Part shown: positions 60,962-64,000 of the stretch, in pieces | How the letters are laid out: every line of letters starts with the position of its first letter | Numbering within the stretch: position 1 is the stretch's first letter | Source: Nocardia otitidiscaviarum NBRC 14405 | Lineage (GTDB): Bacteria; Actinomycetota; Actinomycetes; Mycobacteriales; Mycobacteriaceae | NCBI RefSeq assembly: GCF_000308635.1 | Contig: NZ_BAGD01000043.1 | Location: forward strand, 19,369 to 83,368 | DNA: 64,000 nt | Reading direction: 5' to 3' | The notes under the pieces: model-generated | Seen by the model: the letters and a program-made list of their open reading frames with translations, nothing else | Databases searched by the model: none | Told to the model about the DNA's origin: nothing | Made by a program: the position numbers and the translations under genes

Positions 60962-63109
60962 TCAGAGCTGGTGCGCCGCCGCCTCTTCCGCCTCGGCCAA
61001 CAGGTCGGTGATTCGCGCGGCGGGCATCGGATGGTGGAAGTACCACCCCTGCGCCGTATCGCATCCCAGCGCGCGCAGCTGGTCGGCCTGATGTCGTGTC
61101 TCCACGCACTCGGCCGTGACGGTGTACCCGAGATCGTGCGCCAGCGCGATGATCGTCTCGAGGATGCGCAGATCCGCCGCCTCCATGGCATCGGGGGTGC
61201 GCAGGTGCCGCACGAACGGGCCCGCCAGTTTGACCGTGTGCAGCGGCAGCCGCCCGAGGTAGGCCAGATTCGAGTAGCCGGTGCCGAAGTCGTCGACGGC
61301 GATGCGGACCCCGGATTCGGCCAGCGTGCGCAGCGCGTGCAGCGGCCGCCCGGTGGTGGCCATGAAGGCGCGTTCGGTCAGTTCCAGTTGCAGCTGTTCG
61401 GGTTTCAGTCCGCTGTCCGCGATGGCCTGCTGCACCAGGTCCAGCCAGGCCGGATCGGAGACCTCGGTGGCCGAGACGTTCACGCTCACCAGCGGCGTGA
61501 GCGCCGGGTAGCGCTCGCTCCACGCCCGGCTGTCCGCGATGGCCAGATTCAGCACCAGCGAGCCCAGCGCGCCGATATGGCCGTTGTCCTCGGCCAGGTC
61601 CACGAAGCGGGCGGGCGGCAGGATGCCGAGTTCGGGATGCCGCCAGCGGGCCAGCGCCTCCACCGCCACCATGCCCGACCCGTCCAGTGCCACGATGGGT
61701 TGGTAGTCGAGGAAGAACTCCCCGCGCGCCAGGGCGTCGGGCATGGCGGCGGTGAGTTCCACGCGGGTGTGCTCGCGGTGGCTGCGGGCGGCGTCGAAGA
61801 TCTCGTAGCGGCCGCGCCCGGCGGCCTTGGCCCAGTACATGCTGGAGTCGGCCGAGCGCAGCAGTTCCTCGGCGGTGGTATGTCCGGCGCGGTCCTCCAT
61901 GACGCCGACGCTGGCGGTGACCGACAGCCGGTAGCCGTGCACGTGGAAGGGGCGGGAGAAGGCGTTCAGTACGCAGCGGGCCAGGCTTGCCACCTCGTCC
62001 GCGCCACCGCTGTGCGGCACCAGGATGACGAATTCGTCGCCACCCATGCGGGCCACCAGCTGTCCGGGACCGGTGGCGCAGGTGGTGAGGCGGGTGGCGG
62101 CCTGGGCGAGCAGTTCGTCGCCCACCGCGTGGCCGAAGGTGTCGTTGACGGTCTTGAAGTGATCGAGGTCGACGTAGCACAGCCCGACGCGCACGCCGGG
62201 GTCGGCGAACACGGTGGTGAGGGCGTCGAAGAAGCGGGTGCGGTTGGCCAGTCCGGTGAGCTGGTCGTGATTGGCGCGGTAGTGTAGCCGCTCGCGCAAC
62301 GCCCGCCGCTCGGAGATGTCCTCCACCAGAATGAGGGTGTACTGCGGTTCGCCGCGCTCGTCGCGGATGAGCGAGACATTGATATTGGTCCAGACTCCGT
62401 GCCCATCCTTGTGCGGATAGCACTTCTCCAGCTGCACATTGTCCAGATCGCCGCGCAGCACCCCCGAATACAGCTGCCACATGCCGGGATCGTCGCTGGG
62501 GTGACCCAGATCGGTGACGGACAGGCGCAGCATCTCGGCGGGGGTGTAGCCGAGCATCTGCGCGAACGCGGTGTTGACCTCGATGATGCGGCCGGTCATA
62601 TCGGAGAGTCCGGTGCCGATTCCGGCCTGTGCGAAGACCGCCCGGAAGCGGGCCTCGCTCTCGCGTAATCGTTGTTCGACGAGTCGGCGCGCGGTGATGT
62701 CGGCGACGCGCACGCTCTCCTGTTCGGCCAGCAGCCAGGCGCGGAAGGCACGCACGTAGCCGGTGGTGAAGGCGGCCAGCAGCATGGCCACCCGGTCGGC
62801 GGGGACATCGTCGGCGATCTCGGCGAAGTACTCCTCGAGCACGGCGACACTGCGCCCGAGCACCTCGTCGCCGACGAAGTGGGCCCGCGCCAGTTCCGCG
62901 CCCAGTTCCGCGATCCGCCGATCCGATGCCGGATCCCGCGCGGCGGCGTCGAGTTCGCGGGCGAATCGGGTGAGCAGCGTCCGGGTCTCGGCACGACTCA
63001 TCGGCACCACGTGATCGCGCGTGCCACGGGTGAGTGCGGCGACCCACTGCTCGACGAGGTCGGCGTGTGGGCCGCTCGAGTACCGCTCACCCCCGGCTTC
63101 CCACGCCAT
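60962..63109 (-). CDS. PAS-GGDEF-EAL cyclic-di-GMP enzyme
   Basis: A protein of about 715 residues from ATG at 63109; an open frame continues to GTG 63199. The first 150 residues are a helical sensor-like region. Then come PAS (about 150-275, ESEARFRAVFAQAGIGTG...), GGDEF (about 280-440) with MGGDEF and the LVARMGGDEFVIL block intact, and EAL (about 450-700) with VEALARWRHP, VNVSATEV, LELTERAF and DDFGTGYSNL. The KID motif reads VKLAG, an Ala for the conserved Asp. So the cyclase site looks active and the phosphodiesterase site is probably weakened. No membrane segment is seen. The gene converges on the polymerase by six bases. Confidence 0.92.
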   Translation of the reverse strand: MAWEAGGERYSSGPHADLVEQWVAALTRGTRDHVVPMSRAETRTLLTRFARELDAAARDPASDRRIAELGAELARAHFVGDEVLGRSVAVLEEYFAEIADDVPADRVAMLLAAFTTGYVRAFRAWLLAEQESVRVADITARRLVEQRLRESEARFRAVFAQAGIGTGLSDMTGRIIEVNTAFAQMLGYTPAEMLRLSVTDLGHPSDDPGMWQLYSGVLRGDLDNVQLEKCYPHKDGHGVWTNINVSLIRDERGEPQYTLILVEDISERRALRERLHYRANHDQLTGLANRTRFFDALTTVFADPGVRVGLCYVDLDHFKTVNDTFGHAVGDELLAQAATRLTTCATGPGQLVARMGGDEFVILVPHSGGADEVASLARCVLNAFSRPFHVHGYRLSVTASVGVMEDRAGHTTAEELLRSADSSMYWAKAAGRGRYEIFDAARSHREHTRVELTAAMPDALARGEFFLDYQPIVALDGSGMVAVEALARWRHPELGILPPARFVDLAEDNGHIGALGSLVLNLAIADSRAWSERYPALTPLVSVNVSATEVSDPAWLDLVQQAIADSGLKPEQLQLELTERAFMATTGRPLHALRTLAESGVRIAVDDFGTGYSNLAYLGRLPLHTVKLAGPFVRHLRTPDAMEAADLRILETIIALAHDLGYTVTAECVETRHQADQLRALGCDTAQGWYFHHPMPAARITDLLAEAEEAAAHQL

Positions 63110-63270
63110 GGGGATCGATCGTAGCCCTACCGTCGTACGGCGGCGAATCACCTCCCGCTGGGATACCATTGCGGCGCTTGATTGTTCGTGGCGAATCACA
63201 ACCGTTCCGGGTGAATGGTGTGAACGAGGCGAACGATGTGTTTACTTTTTCGCTGTCAGAAGGGTTCGCG

Positions 63271-64000
63271 ATGACCAGGCCGAGTTGGGCTCCCGAGGGG
63301 ATCGATCTGGATCGTCCCAGTGCCTCCCGCGTATACGACTACTTCGTCGGCGGCATGCACAATTTCGAGATCGATCGCGAATTGGCGCGCCAGATCGAAG
63401 CATTCACTCCCAATATCGCCGAAACCATGCGCGCGAACCGAGATCTGCTGCGCCGCCTGGTGCGATTCCTGGTGGACGAGGGCATCACCCAATTCCTGGA
63501 TCTGGGTTCGGGCATTCCCACCGTCGGAAATGTGCACGAGGTCGCCCAGGCCCGCAATCCCGAGGCGCGTGTGGTGTACGTGGATATCGATCCGGTCGCG
63601 GTGGCGCACAGTATCGCGATTCTGGACGGCAATCCGAATGCCGGGATCATTCAGGCCGATGTCGCCGATCCGGAAAGGATCCTGACCGATCCGGTGGTCG
63701 GCGAACTCATCGACTTCTCGAAGCCGGTGGCGGTGCTGCTGCTCGGCGTGCTGCATTTCGTCCCGGACGAGGCGGATCCGGCCGGCGCCGTCGCGCGCCT
63801 GCTGAAGCCGTGTGTCCCCGGCAGCTACGTGGCCATCACCCACGCCACCGCCGACGGGCAGCCGGCGGAGGTGCTGGAGGGGCAGAAGCTGTCCGGTCGC
63901 ACCTCCACCGAGATCTCGCTGCGCACCCGCGACGAGATCGTCACCTACTTCGGCGACTGGACGCAGATCGAGCCCGGGCTGGTGCACCTGCCGCTGTGGC
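63271..64000 (+). CDS. PF04672 SAM-dependent methyltransferase, 3' end cut off
   Basis: The frame is open to the window edge, giving 243 residues. The start (RPSWAPEGIDLDRPSASRVYDYFVGGMHNFEIDRELA) is the diagnostic opening of the PF04672 S-adenosyl methyltransferases common in Nocardia and Streptomyces, and FLDLGSGIPTVGNVHEVAQ, VVYVDIDPVAVAHS and IDFSKPVAVLLLGVLHF form the SAM fold. ATG at 63271 follows AAGGG. The substrate is unknown. It is divergent from the GGDEF-EAL gene, with about 160 bases between. Confidence 0.9.
   Translation, partial: MTRPSWAPEGIDLDRPSASRVYDYFVGGMHNFEIDRELARQIEAFTPNIAETMRANRDLLRRLVRFLVDEGITQFLDLGSGIPTVGNVHEVAQARNPEARVVYVDIDPVAVAHSIAILDGNPNAGIIQADVADPERILTDPVVGELIDFSKPVAVLLLGVLHFVPDEADPAGAVARLLKPCVPGSYVAITHATADGQPAEVLEGQKLSGRTSTEISLRTRDEIVTYFGDWTQIEPGLVHLPLW

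Overview
The window is high-GC actinobacterial chromosome, most consistent with Nocardia or a close mycolic-acid-producing relative in the Mycobacteriales. Three things point there. One is a block in the same order as Mycobacterium tuberculosis Rv1330c-Rv1343c (pncB, clpS, DUF2017, P1 peptidase, mec, cysO, cysM, rhomboid, phosphodiesterase, rph, rdgB, DUF3817, small membrane protein). The others are a complete mce lipid-transport operon, and KasA/B-like and FadD32-like mycolate-type enzymes together with Lsr2. Genes are dense, GTG starts are common and four-base ATGA/GTGA overlaps are frequent. I see no rRNA, tRNA, CRISPR array, transposase or prophage gene.

Layout. 1-10.8 kb: the end of a metallophosphoesterase, a pncB-pncA NAD-salvage pair, and the conserved clpS-to-rdgB run containing the CysO/Mec/CysM cysteine pathway; murI is missing from its usual place there. 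10.8-22.3 kb: short-chain dehydrogenase, secreted lipase, a group-2-type sigma factor divergent from a TetR regulator and an MFS pump carrying a C-terminal winged-helix-like tail, an FAD monooxygenase under a PadR regulator, enoyl-CoA hydratase, an SDR-like protein, LysR and SnoaL-like genes. 22.4-25.5 kb: two small proline-rich membrane proteins, a VIT1-family transporter divergent from a Ca2+/H+ antiporter, and a short NTF2-like gene. 25.9-34.3 kb: yrbEA-yrbEB-mceA-F plus one Mce-associated protein, tightly overlapped. 34.4-41.6 kb: GMC oxidoreductase, YdcF-like protein, double NTF2-like protein, AraC regulator divergent from a Baeyer-Villiger-type monooxygenase, DUF6459 protein and Lsr2. 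41.7-45.7 kb: a 1099-residue SARP/ATPase regulator and a small protein. 45.7-52.5 kb: glycerol catabolism (glpK, glpD and an aquaglyceroporin on the minus strand; an IclR regulator and a second glpK on the plus strand). 52.6-64 kb: DUF72, an ABC1 kinase-like protein, a stand-alone KasA/B-like synthase beside a FadD32-like acyl-AMP ligase, a methyltransferase, AraC, a stand-alone LigD-type polymerase, a PAS-GGDEF-EAL protein and a 3'-truncated PF04672 methyltransferase.

Much of the interest lies in the control regions. Several divergent promoters carry perfect or near-perfect dyads exactly where a repressor would act: a TTGACA promoter for the sigma factor overlapped by a TetR-type palindrome, a PadR promoter flanked by an 8-bp dyad, and a 19-bp palindrome between glpK1 and the IclR gene. 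The SARP promoter has a 16-bp palindrome just upstream. At protein level the main oddities are a CysO whose C-terminus is Gly-Gly-Ala rather than Gly-Gly, a ketoacyl synthase with NAHA in place of NAHG after the catalytic His, and an EAL domain with Ala in its K-I-D motif. All functional names rest on motif and family recognition by eye; no alignment or database search was run.
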